Shown here: positions 20,710 through 28,629 of the stretch, in pieces
Numbering within the stretch: position 1 is the stretch's first letter
Layout: each line of letters starts with the position of its first letter
Source of the DNA: Rhodocyclales bacterium
GTDB lineage: Bacteria > Pseudomonadota > Gammaproteobacteria > Burkholderiales > Rhodocyclaceae
Assembly (NCBI GenBank): GCA_026399475.1
Contig: JAPLQY010000063.1
Coordinates: forward strand, 20,516 to 84,515
Reading direction: 5' to 3'
Length of the DNA stretch: 64,000 nucleotides
Translations under genes and position numbers: made by a program
Notes under the pieces: model-generated
The model's database searches: none
Seen by the model: the letters and a program-made list of their open reading frames with translations, nothing else
Told to the model about the DNA's origin: nothing

Positions 20710-21853
20710 GTGTGGTCTGCACGCCCGGCAGCGTCAGCCCGGCCGCGGCCATCGCCTGCTGCAGGGCGGGAACCGCAGCACGCAGATCTGCCGCACTGCC
20801 GGCGCTGGGGGTGCGCAGTTCAAGCTGGACGGTCTGGCCGCTCAGCCGCATGCGCGCATCGATGTTGCCCAGATGCGGCAAGGTCAGGCGCAGGCTGGTG
20901 TGCCAGACGGCCGTCTCGTCCGCCGCGTTATCACCCTGCGCGCCATCGCGTTCAATTTCCCAGTCCATCGGCTGGTCCGGCCATATTTCGCCATGCCATG
21001 CCAGCCGCTGCGTGCCGGCAGCTTCGAGTTGTTGCTGCACCAGGGGCCGCAAATCGTCGGGGATCATATGGGCAACAGCTGTCTGATTCGCCTGCTCCGG
21101 TACCGGCGCGCTGGCCGCCGCGGTCTCGCTACCGAACAGCGTTTGCAGCAGGGATATTGGGGCCGGGCTGGCAGCGACGGTTTCGCGCCGCCCTGCCAGT
21201 GCCAACCTTGCAGCGGACCCTTCCGCAGTTCCGGCGCCCCCCCAGGCTGCCAGCGTTGCGGCGCTGGAATATTGCCCTTGCGGCTCGGCCAGCAGGCTGG
21301 CAAGAGGCCGCTGGCCGAGGGCCCACTGCACCTGATGAGATTCGTAAAAAAGTCCGCTCGTGCTCACCGCCTGGGCGAGTTGTTGCGGCAGGCGCTGGGC
21401 CAGTTGCGCCGCGCTGGCCGGGGCCGACGGCAAGAGGGGGCGGCTACCCGTGAGGACTGTCGGCGCGGCCGATTCGCCGTCGCGGGCGAGCAGCGAGGCA
21501 ATCAGTTGTCCGGTGCGCGAAAGCGTGGCATGTGGATACGCTTCGCCGGCTGTTTCGAGACCGCGCTCCGCCAGTTGCGCCACGATCGCGCGCGGGGTGC
21601 GATCGATGACAACCAGTTCCAGCGTATCGCCCGCCTTTGCACCCTCCGGCAAGGACAGCGTCAGCGATTTCCCGGCAACCAGGGCCTTGAAAGTGTTGTC
21701 GGGCAGGACTTCCTGAATGCGGGCACGGAAGGCCTGCCCGGTCTGCAGATCCGGCAGGTCGGAGGGAATTTCCGCGACCGGGCGCAAGGGATGGAGCGGC
21801 GCCTCGGTTTGACTGCGAACCTGAAGACCGACATCGATGGGAATCATCACCAT
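20696..21853 (-). CDS. fliK: Flagellar hook-length control protein FliK
   Basis: 385 residues. The long, low-complexity Ala/Gln/Leu-rich N-terminal ruler region is poorly conserved. The C-terminal domain (about 280-375) has the FliK pattern: TLPHLGNIDARMRLSGQTVQLELRTP, then LRAAVPALQQAMAAAGLTL. FliK is secreted as a ruler and triggers the FlhB switch. It overlaps flhX by 14 nt. The call rests on the C-terminal pattern and the context. Confidence 0.82.
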   Translation of the reverse strand: MVMIPIDVGLQVRSQTEAPLHPLRPVAEIPSDLPDLQTGQAFRARIQEVLPDNTFKALVAGKSLTLSLPEGAKAGDTLELVVIDRTPRAIVAQLAERGLETAGEAYPHATLSRTGQLIASLLARDGESAAPTVLTGSRPLLPSAPASAAQLAQRLPQQLAQAVSTSGLFYESHQVQWALGQRPLASLLAEPQGQYSSAATLAAWGGAGTAEGSAARLALAGRRETVAASPAPISLLQTLFGSETAAASAPVPEQANQTAVAHMIPDDLRPLVQQQLEAAGTQRLAWHGEIWPDQPMDWEIERDGAQGDNAADETAVWHTSLRLTLPHLGNIDARMRLSGQTVQLELRTPSAGSAADLRAAVPALQQAMAAAGLTLPGVQTTHETG

Positions 21854-21949
21854 GATCTGTCACCAGTTTCAGGAGCGAAGCCGGATGTGTTCGCTTTCCC
21901 GCGGCACGCGCGCATGGCACAGGCGGCGTCCCATCCGCCGCTCAGATCC

Positions 21950-22324
21950 TCAGGCTGCCGGACCCGGCCGGCTGTCCGTCGCCGCATACGCATGCTGCAC
22001 CTGCTTGCGGCGGTTTTGACTGCCGAGAAATTGGCGCACATGCTCCATCCATGGCTCGGTATGGCGACGAATCTCCGCATCGTCTTCGAGAATCTGCTGA
22101 ATCAACCCGCGCCTGCGGTCGATTTCAGGCGTGCCCAGGCTTGCGTCCAGACCGAAACCTGCGTTTGCCATCATCTCGTCGCGCAGGGCTGCAACGCGGC
22201 GCTCCAGCTCGACCAGGCGTTCCCAGTCGTTGGACCGGGCGGCATCCACCATATGCGAGGACAAGGCGCGGATTTCTTCGTAGAGGTCGAGTTGGGCGGG
22301 CATCAACAGCATGGTAAGGCTCAC
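21950..22324 (-). CDS. fliT: Flagellar protein FliT (FliD chaperone)
   Basis: 124 residues, helical and charged. FliT binds FliD before export and in some bacteria restrains the master regulator. The sequence has LYEEIRALSSHMVDAARSND and VELERRVAALRDEM, typical of the family, and a basic C-terminus. The start is a GTG overlapping the fliS stop (GTGA); ATG codons 4 and 7 codons later are alternatives. Confidence 0.8.
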   Translation of the reverse strand: MSLTMLLMPAQLDLYEEIRALSSHMVDAARSNDWERLVELERRVAALRDEMMANAGFGLDASLGTPEIDRRRGLIQQILEDDAEIRRHTEPWMEHVRQFLGSQNRRKQVQHAYAATDSRPGPAA

Positions 22325-22746
22325 GCAGCGACTTTGCTCGCCGAAGCTACGGCAGGATCATTGCCTATTTCTTCCCAGGCCGACTTGATTTCGGCCAGGA
22401 GGCGGCTCACTTCGTTCAGTGCGGCCGGGTCATTGCGCAGATTGGCGTGCAGCAGACGGGTGCACATATAGTCGTAGAGCGCGGCCAGCCGTTCGGGCAG
22501 TTCGTCGCCCGCGGGAAAGCGCAGGCTGGCCCTGAGCCCATTGGCCACAATGTCTATGGCACGGGAGATGGCTTCCCCCTTGTCAGCGATGCGGCCCTGC
22601 TGCATGGCATTCCCGGCCTTGGCGATGGCGAGCAGCGCGCCGTCGAACAACAACAGAATCAGCTGATGAGGGTCGGCGGCGGCGACACTGGTTTCCAGGC
22701 CGACTCGGGCATAGGTCTGAGCGGCGTTCTGAGCTGCAAAGGACAT
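22321..22746 (-). CDS. fliS: Flagellar export chaperone FliS
   Basis: 141 residues from the ATG at 22746, preceded by AGGAGA at ideal spacing; upstream extension is not needed. FliS caps flagellin before export. Family signatures are YARVGLETSVAAADPHQLILLLFDGAL, then KGEAISRAIDIVANGLRASL and LYDYMCTRLLHANLRND. It lies 13 bp after fliD and is translationally coupled to fliT. Confidence 0.95.
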   Translation of the reverse strand: MSFAAQNAAQTYARVGLETSVAAADPHQLILLLFDGALLAIAKAGNAMQQGRIADKGEAISRAIDIVANGLRASLRFPAGDELPERLAALYDYMCTRLLHANLRNDPAALNEVSRLLAEIKSAWEEIGNDPAVASASKVAA

Positions 22747-22759
22747 TGGGTTCTCCTGA

Positions 22760-24157
22760 TTACTTACTCGAGTTGCTTGGCAGGGCCGCAATCATCTGCG
22801 TCAGGTATTGGCTGGTCTTGTTCAGGCTGGTAATCATCACATCGAGGGCCGTGAATTGCGCGCGATATTGGGCTTCGATTTTCGTCAGACGCAAGTTCAG
22901 GGAGTCGCGGGTCGTTCCCAGGTCCTTGATGGAGGCCTTGATTCCGTCGGTGCGGCTGGCGATCAGGCCGTCAAACGCAATGCTGGCGTCCAGCATCGTG
23001 TTGAAGCGCACGGCGATACCCTCGTTGCCGCTGGTGGTCTGCGTGAATAGCGAGCTTACGTCCTTGCTCGGGTCGGCCAGGGCGGCAGCGAGCTTGGTGC
23101 TGTCGATGGCGAGCATGCCGTCCGCCTGACGGGCAATGCCGATGTCCGCCAAATAGCTGATGCCGCCGGCGACCCCGGTCACGCTGGCCGACAGCAGGCT
23201 GCTCAGTTGGGACTGGATCGAGCGTACCGTCCCGTCACCGCTGAGCACAGCCCCCTTCTTGGTAGTGGCGTCATAGCTGGAATCGGTCTTCAACAGGCTT
23301 GAGGCATAGTTGAAGGCGGTGACGAAGGTCTCGATCGCAGCGCTGGTGGCAGCAGTGTTGTTGGCGACGACCACGGTTGCCGTACCCGGCGCAGCAAGCG
23401 TGCCTTTGGAGAGATTGAGCGTTACACCCTCAACGGCGTCGGTGATGACGTTGGAAGAACGGGAAATTGCAATGCCGTTGATGCTCAGCAGGGCGTTGTC
23501 TGCCGCCTGCGTCTGCACCAGGCTGGCCGAATCCAGCCCGGAAAGCGCGTAAGTCCCGCCGCTGCCGGAATCTGTAACGGCTACCCCAACGGTGCCGAGC
23601 GATCCGCTGGTATTGGAACTCAGCACCAGGCGGTTGGTCGAGCCGTCATTGATAATGGTGGCGGTAACGCCGGCATTGGCGTCGTTGATAGCCTGGCGGA
23701 TTCCTGTCAGCGTGTTGTTGCTGCCGTCAATCGTGACATTGACCGCGCTGCCGCCACCGATCGTGATGGCAAGCGTGCCCGTATTGAAGGTATCGGTGGT
23801 CGCAGCATAGTTGGTATTGCTGCGGACAGTGTGCGCCTTGGCCAACTGCGTCACGCTCAGACCATAGCTGCCGGCAGCGGCGGCGCTCCCCGCCGAGGCG
23901 TTCAGCACGGTCGTATCAGACACTGACGTTGCCTTGCTCGTAAAAGTGCTGGTGGCAGTCAAGGCCTTGGCCGCGGTCTGCAGACCCGAAAGAGCACCCT
24001 TGATCGAACCATAGGCCGTGAGCTTGGCGTTGTAATCGGCTTCCTTGGTATCCAGTTTCGTCAATGGTCTCTGCTCGAGCGCCATCAACTTGGTGATGAT
24101 GCCGTTGACGTCAAGTCCCGAAGCGATTCCAGGCGATGCAACTGAACTGGTGGCCAT
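22760..24157 (-). CDS. fliD: Flagellar filament cap protein FliD
   Basis: 465 residues from the ATG at 24157 (GAGGAGC upstream, 9-nt spacing). It forms the pentameric cap that folds flagellin at the filament tip. The N-terminal domain (SPGIASGLDVNGIITKLMALEQRPL) and C-terminal coil (DLGTTRDSLNLRLTKIEAQYRAQFTALDVMITSLNKTSQYL) are conserved. The central domains are Ser/Thr/Ala-rich. It is divergent from fliC; a sigma-54-like site lies about 100 bp upstream. Confidence 0.95.
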   Translation of the reverse strand: MATSSVASPGIASGLDVNGIITKLMALEQRPLTKLDTKEADYNAKLTAYGSIKGALSGLQTAAKALTATSTFTSKATSVSDTTVLNASAGSAAAAGSYGLSVTQLAKAHTVRSNTNYAATTDTFNTGTLAITIGGGSAVNVTIDGSNNTLTGIRQAINDANAGVTATIINDGSTNRLVLSSNTSGSLGTVGVAVTDSGSGGTYALSGLDSASLVQTQAADNALLSINGIAISRSSNVITDAVEGVTLNLSKGTLAAPGTATVVVANNTAATSAAIETFVTAFNYASSLLKTDSSYDATTKKGAVLSGDGTVRSIQSQLSSLLSASVTGVAGGISYLADIGIARQADGMLAIDSTKLAAALADPSKDVSSLFTQTTSGNEGIAVRFNTMLDASIAFDGLIASRTDGIKASIKDLGTTRDSLNLRLTKIEAQYRAQFTALDVMITSLNKTSQYLTQMIAALPSNSSK

Positions 24158-24258
24158 GTACATTTGCTCCTCTATGGCGACTATAACGGACACAATCGCC
24201 GAATCTGTAGAAGGCATCGCGACCGAATGATGCGGCGCCGTCTTTCCAATACTGCAAA

Positions 24259-24274
24259 GCAAGTACTGCGCCCG
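24259..24274 (-). promoter_or_regulatory. Sigma-54-like promoter for fliD-fliS-fliT
   Basis: On the minus strand it reads CGGGCGCAGTACTTGC, with GG and GC dinucleotides 10 nt apart and a TTGC -12 element. The -24 element differs from TGGCAC at two positions. The predicted start is about 90 nt upstream of fliD. Confidence 0.5.
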
Positions 24275-24428
24275 GAACGGATTTCCCTGGCGAGATGCTG
24301 GAATGGCCGGATTGGGGTACGCCCTCCCCTCTGCCCTATCCTCGCCGCCACCTTCGAAGCGCGCCCTTACCCGGGATACAGGTGGACCTGATACTTCGAA
24401 TCTGTGATGAAGAACGGCAGGAGGACCC

Positions 24429-24455
24429 TAAAGTTCTCCGGCGATCAACCGTTAA
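24429..24455 (+). promoter_or_regulatory. Sigma-28 (FliA) promoter for the flagellin genes
   Basis: TAAAGTTC, 11 nt, ACCGTTAA: a close match to the FliA consensus, with the same arms as the flgM promoter (only one base of the -10 arm differs). It lies 101 bp upstream of the first flagellin start. Confidence 0.88.
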
Positions 24456-24556
24456 GGCATCCAACTGCGGTGAATAAGCCTCGCTAGCCAGAGGCAAACC
24501 GGAGGTGATGGCCCTAGTGCCGTCTTAATTGAAATCGCTACTCAAGGAGAACCATC

Positions 24557-25273
24557 ATGGCACAAGTCATCAACACCAACGTTGCATCCCTGTTCGGCCA
24601 GCAGGCCCTGAACAAGTCGAATAATGCACTGCAGACTGCCATGCAGCGCCTTTCCTCCGGCATGCGCATCAACAGTGCCAAGGACGACCCCACCGGCATG
24701 GTTACCGCTGCCGGCTACGACAGCACGGTTCGCGGCGCCAACCAGGCCATGCGCAACGCCAACGACGGTATCTCGCAGGCGCAAATCAATGACGGCTTCC
24801 ACGCCCAGGTCCTTGAGAACCTGCAGCGCATCCGCGAAATCGCAGTACAGAAGGGCGGCACGGCCTCAGGCAATGAATTCACTGCGCTGGCTGCTGAAAA
24901 CACACGTATCCTGGGTCTGGCCGCAAACACCGGTACCGTCGTCGTCAACAAGGACGGCGGCACGCTCACCGGCACGGGCACCAAGGCTTCGATCACCGGT
25001 ACGGGCGCGATTGCGGTTATCGATGCCGACATCGGACTGGTAACCACCGCACGCTCCACCTATGGCGCCGACATGGCAACCTTCTCGTCCGTCGTTGCCA
25101 ACCTGGGAGTCCAGTCAGTGAATACCGCTGCCGCCTATAGCCGGGTGATGGATACCGACTATGCGGTGGAAACCACCAACATGACCCGCAACCAGATTCT
25201 GCAACAGGCTGGCACGGCAATGCTGGCGCAGGCGAACCAGTTGCCGAACAGCGTACTCAGCCTGCTGAAATAA
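24557..25273 (+). CDS. fliC: Flagellin, first copy (minimal, 238 residues)
   Basis: 238 residues, near the lower limit for flagellin. The D0/D1 termini are conserved: AQVINTNVASLFGQQALNKS and RLSSGMRINSAKDDPTG at the start, ETTNMTRNQILQQAGTAML then LPNSVLSLLK at the end. The TLR5-type segment reads LQRIREIAVQ. The outer D2/D3 domains are absent; the middle is a short Gly/Thr stretch (TGTGTKASITGTG) that could carry O-linked sugars. Its ribosome site is CAAGGAGA. It lies 75 bp from the second copy. Confidence 0.97.
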   Translation: MAQVINTNVASLFGQQALNKSNNALQTAMQRLSSGMRINSAKDDPTGMVTAAGYDSTVRGANQAMRNANDGISQAQINDGFHAQVLENLQRIREIAVQKGGTASGNEFTALAAENTRILGLAANTGTVVVNKDGGTLTGTGTKASITGTGAIAVIDADIGLVTTARSTYGADMATFSSVVANLGVQSVNTAAAYSRVMDTDYAVETTNMTRNQILQQAGTAMLAQANQLPNSVLSLLK

Positions 25274-25298
25274 TCCGCTGACTGCCGGTAAATCGAAA

Positions 25299-25331
25299 TG
25301 AGGCCAGCGATCTTCGCATCGTAAGGCCTCA
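25299..25331. terminator. Hairpin between the two flagellin genes
   Basis: The arms TGAGGCC (25299-25305) and GGCCTCA (25325-25331) pair perfectly, and an inner CGAT/ATCG stem extends the structure. No T-run follows, so it is more likely a partial terminator or mRNA-stability hairpin, and the second flagellin gene may be read through from the first promoter. Confidence 0.55.
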
Positions 25332-25348
25332 AACCAAGGAGCACTATC

Positions 25349-26065
25349 ATGGCACAAGTCATCAACACCAACGTTGCATCCCTGTTCGGCCAGCAAGCCC
25401 TGAACAAGTCGAACAACGACCTGCAAACCGCAATGCAGCGCCTGTCCTCCGGCATGCGCATCAACAGCGCCAAGGACGATCCCACCGGCATGGTTACCGC
25501 CGCCGGCTATGACAGCACGGTTCGCGGCGCCAACCAGGCCATGCGCAACGCCAACGACGGTATCTCGCAAGCGCAGATCAACGACGGCTTTCACGCCCAG
25601 GTTCTCGAGAACCTGCAACGGCTCCGCGAAATAGCAGTGCAAGGCGGCGGCACCGCTTCCGGTAACGAGGCCAACGCGCTGGTTCTTGAAAACACCCGCA
25701 TATTGGGCCTCGCCTCAAACACCGGTAACGTCGTCGTCAACAAGGATGGCGGCATCCTTGCCGGCACCGGCACGAAGGCGACAATCGTTGCCGGTCTTAC
25801 GGTGGGTGCGCTCGATACGGCCATCACCGCCGTAACGACTGCACGCTCCACCTATGGCGCCGACATGGCAACCTTCTCGTCCGTCGTTGCCAACCTGGGA
25901 GTCCAGTCAGTGAATACCGCTGCTGCCTATAGCCGGGTGATGGATACCGACTATGCCGTGGAAACCACCAACATGACCCGCAACCAGATCCTGCAGCAGG
26001 CGGGTACGGCGATGTTGGCGCAGGCGAACCAGTTGCCCAACAGCGTGCTGAGTTTGCTGAAGTAG
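25349..26065 (+). CDS. Flagellin, second copy (minimal, 238 residues)
   Basis: Also 238 residues, with terminal regions nearly identical to the first copy; differences concentrate at residues about 90-165 (for example VVVNKDGGILAGTGTKATIVAG). At DNA level 25841-25956 matches 25049-25164 with one mismatch, and the first 47 nt are identical, while flanks and centre differ, a pattern of recent gene conversion. No separate sigma-28 site is seen in the 75-bp gap, so it is probably transcribed with the first copy. Confidence 0.97.
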   Translation: MAQVINTNVASLFGQQALNKSNNDLQTAMQRLSSGMRINSAKDDPTGMVTAAGYDSTVRGANQAMRNANDGISQAQINDGFHAQVLENLQRLREIAVQGGGTASGNEANALVLENTRILGLASNTGNVVVNKDGGILAGTGTKATIVAGLTVGALDTAITAVTTARSTYGADMATFSSVVANLGVQSVNTAAAYSRVMDTDYAVETTNMTRNQILQQAGTAMLAQANQLPNSVLSLLK

Positions 26066-26111
26066 AGCACTAACCTTCAGTCACGCCGGGGCCAGGTGAC
26101 ATAAGGGAATT

Positions 26112-26157
26112 CCAGGTTGCGGGCTGATCGGCTTGCGACCTGGGTTTCTCTCATTTT
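26112..26157 (+). terminator. Rho-independent terminator after the flagellin genes
   Basis: Stem CCAGGTTGC (26112-26120) pairs with GCGACCTGG (26135-26143, one G-U pair), followed by the T-rich tail TTTCTCTCATTTT. Confidence 0.8.
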
Positions 26158-26228
26158 GCGCAATGCCCCATATCCGCTAGCTGGTAGCTTGCAAAGGGAG
26201 TGGAACAGCAGCACGAAGGAGACACATC

Positions 26229-26621
26229 ATGATCATCCAGAATGCAAACCGTCCAAACCAGGATGCGCAGGCTGCAGCGCGCACCGGGGTTGATGCGTCC
26301 AGGATCGTCGTCGTTGCCTCAAGCGTCGAGGCCAAACGCAGCGCCGCGGTTGAAATGCCAACCAGTGGCCTCGCGCCAACCGCCCAGCAGCCTTCAGTCG
26401 AACATTTGAAAGACGCCATAAAAGACATCAACAAGGCAATGCGACAGTCCAATCGGAACCTGGAGTTCAGCGTCGATGCTGACACCAGCAGGATGGTAGT
26501 CAGGCTGACGGACACGGAAACAGGTGAGTTGATTCGTCAAATCCCCTCGGACGAGACTTTAGCCATTTCCCGCTCGCTCGGCGAATTCCAGCAGGGTCTG
26601 TTGCTAAGACAAAAGGCGTAG
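26229..26621 (+). CDS. flaG: FlaG-family protein, first copy
   Basis: 130 residues. The N-terminal half is variable. The C-terminal FlaG domain is clear: LKDAIKDINKAMRQSNRNLEFSVDADTSRMVVRLTD, then TGELIRQIPSDETLAISRSLGE and the closing FQQGLLLRQKA. FlaG proteins affect filament length in several bacteria; the mechanism is not settled. It has a good ribosome site (GAAGGAGACA). No sigma-28 site is obvious in the gap upstream, which holds the flagellin terminator. Confidence 0.9.
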   Translation: MIIQNANRPNQDAQAAARTGVDASRIVVVASSVEAKRSAAVEMPTSGLAPTAQQPSVEHLKDAIKDINKAMRQSNRNLEFSVDADTSRMVVRLTDTETGELIRQIPSDETLAISRSLGEFQQGLLLRQKA

Positions 26622-26641
26622 GCAGCACTTATCCACTATCG

Positions 26642-26671
26642 CCGCCACGGCCCCAAAGAGGGCTGCGGTGG
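26642..26671. terminator. Strong hairpin between convergent flaG and the glycan island
   Basis: CCGCCACGGCCC (26642-26653) pairs with GGGCTGCGGTGG (26660-26671) with two G-U pairs and one mismatch. It separates the rightward flaG from the leftward methyltransferase gene, so it may act on both transcripts, although no T-run follows. Confidence 0.5.
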
Positions 26672-26717
26672 TGTTACACCTGAAATTCGACAGCTGCGTG
26701 ACAGGAGCGTCCTGGCA

Positions 26718-27821
26718 TTACGCCATTTGAATGAACAGGGCGCTACCCGCAACAAATGCGACAGCGATCCCGGAACGATTATCTGCAAGGAATTCATTTC
26801 CTGCGCGCCGGGGTCCATCACCAAAAGGCCAAACGTAGTCGTCAATGACTATCCACCCGCCGGCGATAACAAAACCGCTCCACGATGAAATATCAGCTCT
26901 CGCAGCGGCATAACCATGATTGCCGTCAACATGCAAAATCGCGATGTCGCCGCGATAGCTCGTTGAACCAAATGATGCAGTAGCGACATCCCGGTGCTCA
27001 CGGTAATACCGTGCGCCATCAGTCGAGGGCATGCGCAAGTAGTTCACATGATTTGAACTGTATGGAAGCAGGTTCATTTCAAAAACCGCCAGAGCTTCCT
27101 CTGCATCCACTTGCGCAGATCCGCTATCGACCATGCCTTCGCCTTCATGTTGCACCAAATGCTCGTTCGACCAGGGATCGACACACAGCAAATTCCCGAT
27201 TTCGTAGTAGCGGGCAAGCCTGGCCAGGACAAAGGCCGATTTCCCCCACCAGCTGCCGATTTCAACAATGTCTCCGGATACGCCGCAACGCGCAATCTCA
27301 TGCAGGGCATCGATTTTTTCGAGGTCACACATGCCGGGAATCTGGTTCGCGTGGTGAAACAGCGCAGCCAGTTCGATTTCGGCCATGGCGGGCCGGACCT
27401 TCAGGCGCGAGGCCAGTGGCAAAGGTCGTTCAAGCAGAAGGCGCGCACGAACTCGGGCAGCACGGTAACCGGCCAGAACCTCGTTCACCGGCGAATCATT
27501 GACCAGTTTCACGCCTGGAGCAATTCCCGGCAAAGCTCGAGACAGATAGTTCCATACAACCGGGTTCGGAGAATAGATGCCACCTATGTCGAAATCCTCA
27601 ATACCCCGTCGAAGCGCATCGTCGAACCCGGCCTGATTGATATAGGGGAGATGCAGCCACGCAGGGTATTCCCTGCTCGCTACATCGTAATTCAATGACG
27701 AGGCACCGATGACCGGCAATCCTGCGCGCAGGCATTTCTGCAGGTAGTCAAGCGAGTGCGGCATACCGCCCGGAAAGATCAGGACGGGCTTGGCACCATC
27801 GCCGCAGTTGTCATTTGGCAT
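26718..27821 (-). CDS. Class I methyltransferase fused to a pre-ATP-grasp-like domain
   Basis: 367 residues from the ATG at 27821, which overlaps the preceding gene's stop (ATGCCAAATGA). Residues about 10-130 (PVLIFPGGMPHSLDYL, GLPVIGASSLNYDVASREYP) resemble the pre-ATP-grasp Rossmann unit of PylC/carbamoyl-phosphate-synthase-like proteins, but no ATP-grasp follows. Residues about 185-365 are a class I SAM methyltransferase fold of the Methyltransf_24 type: GDIVEIGSWWGKSAFVLARLA, LLCVDPWSNEHL, DIAILHVDGNHGY, GGWIVIDDYVWPFGDG. It is the last gene of the glycan island. The substrate is unknown; a sugar intermediate or glycan is likely from context. Confidence 0.75.
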   Translation of the reverse strand: MPNDNCGDGAKPVLIFPGGMPHSLDYLQKCLRAGLPVIGASSLNYDVASREYPAWLHLPYINQAGFDDALRRGIEDFDIGGIYSPNPVVWNYLSRALPGIAPGVKLVNDSPVNEVLAGYRAARVRARLLLERPLPLASRLKVRPAMAEIELAALFHHANQIPGMCDLEKIDALHEIARCGVSGDIVEIGSWWGKSAFVLARLARYYEIGNLLCVDPWSNEHLVQHEGEGMVDSGSAQVDAEEALAVFEMNLLPYSSNHVNYLRMPSTDGARYYREHRDVATASFGSTSYRGDIAILHVDGNHGYAAARADISSWSGFVIAGGWIVIDDYVWPFGDGPRRAGNEFLADNRSGIAVAFVAGSALFIQMA

Positions 27822-28629
27822 CAGTGGCTTCGTCGCCTCGCTCGCAAAGCAGGAATATGCTGGAACACAGGTCGGGATACTGCTGACCCAGGGCGTAGCA
27901 GCCATCCAGATACTCGCGTGAAATGATGTCCGTCTGCAGCAGGCGATCCCACTGAAAGTTCGCCAGCGCCTTGAAGAAGATCCCGGAACGGTGCACTACC
28001 TTCAAACCTGCTGCAACGGCGTCCTGCTCGAGGGTGTCGAGGGAATAAGTACGGCGATGGCCATGCTCGGCTTCGGCCGCAGTTACTGCCGCATTGTGGG
28101 CGATCAGGCCCATCTTGACCGCGATCTGCCGCGAGGGAGCGTTGGCATTCGGGCACGCCAGGAAGAAGCGCCCACCGTCGGCAAGCCATTCGTCGTTGAT
28201 GCGCCTGAGCACTCGCACCGGCTCTTCGAGGTGTTCCAGTACATGGGTCATCACGACATTGTCGTAGCGCCCGGGTAAAGTCGCGTGCTCGAAAGTCGAG
28301 TTGACGAACCGGACCCCTCCTCCCAGTTTGCGCTTCGCCTCGGCGACCGCCTCGGGCGACGCCTCGACGCAGGTGATGTCATCGAAACGGGGCTGCAGCC
28401 TCCGGGTGAAGGCGCCCTCGTAGCAGCCAAGTTCGAGCAGGCTCCCGCTCCTGAAGAAGGGCTCGAAGGACTTGATCATGCAGGGATGAATTACGTCGAG
28501 GTCGAAGTTGTAAACATAGCGGTCCTTTCCGGGAGCCGCGAATTCGCCCGGTTCCTTGCCGCTACTGTTCGATGAAGTCAATTTCTTTCTCCTATTCATG
28601 GCGATGGCCGAGTTCCGCAGATCAGCCAT
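27811..28629 (-). CDS. SAM-dependent methyltransferase (glycan island)
   Basis: 272 residues from the ATG at 28629, which overlaps the stop of the preceding gene by 8 nt. Class I motifs: GSLLELGCYEGAFTRRLQ (motif I), ITCVEASPEAVAEAKRKL (post I), YDNVVMTHVLEHLEEPVRVLRRI (motif II), GGRFFLACPNANA. A C-terminal module (GHRRTYSLDTLEQ, GIFFKAL, YPDLCSSIFLLCE) is shared with the methyltransferase at 33134-33856, so the two are paralogues within the same operon. Probably O- or N-methylates a sugar precursor or glycan; inference from context. Confidence 0.82.
   Translation of the reverse strand: MADLRNSAIAMNRRKKLTSSNSSGKEPGEFAAPGKDRYVYNFDLDVIHPCMIKSFEPFFRSGSLLELGCYEGAFTRRLQPRFDDITCVEASPEAVAEAKRKLGGGVRFVNSTFEHATLPGRYDNVVMTHVLEHLEEPVRVLRRINDEWLADGGRFFLACPNANAPSRQIAVKMGLIAHNAAVTAAEAEHGHRRTYSLDTLEQDAVAAGLKVVHRSGIFFKALANFQWDRLLQTDIISREYLDGCYALGQQYPDLCSSIFLLCERGDEATDAK

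Larger units (their letters stand above)
24158..24556. other. fliD-fliC divergent control region (399 bp)
   Basis: No gene is supported here. The region holds a sigma-54-like element facing fliD (24259-24274), a strong sigma-28 promoter facing fliC (24429-24455), and an untranslated leader of about 95 nt ending in AAGGAGA before the first flagellin ATG. Confidence 0.7.
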
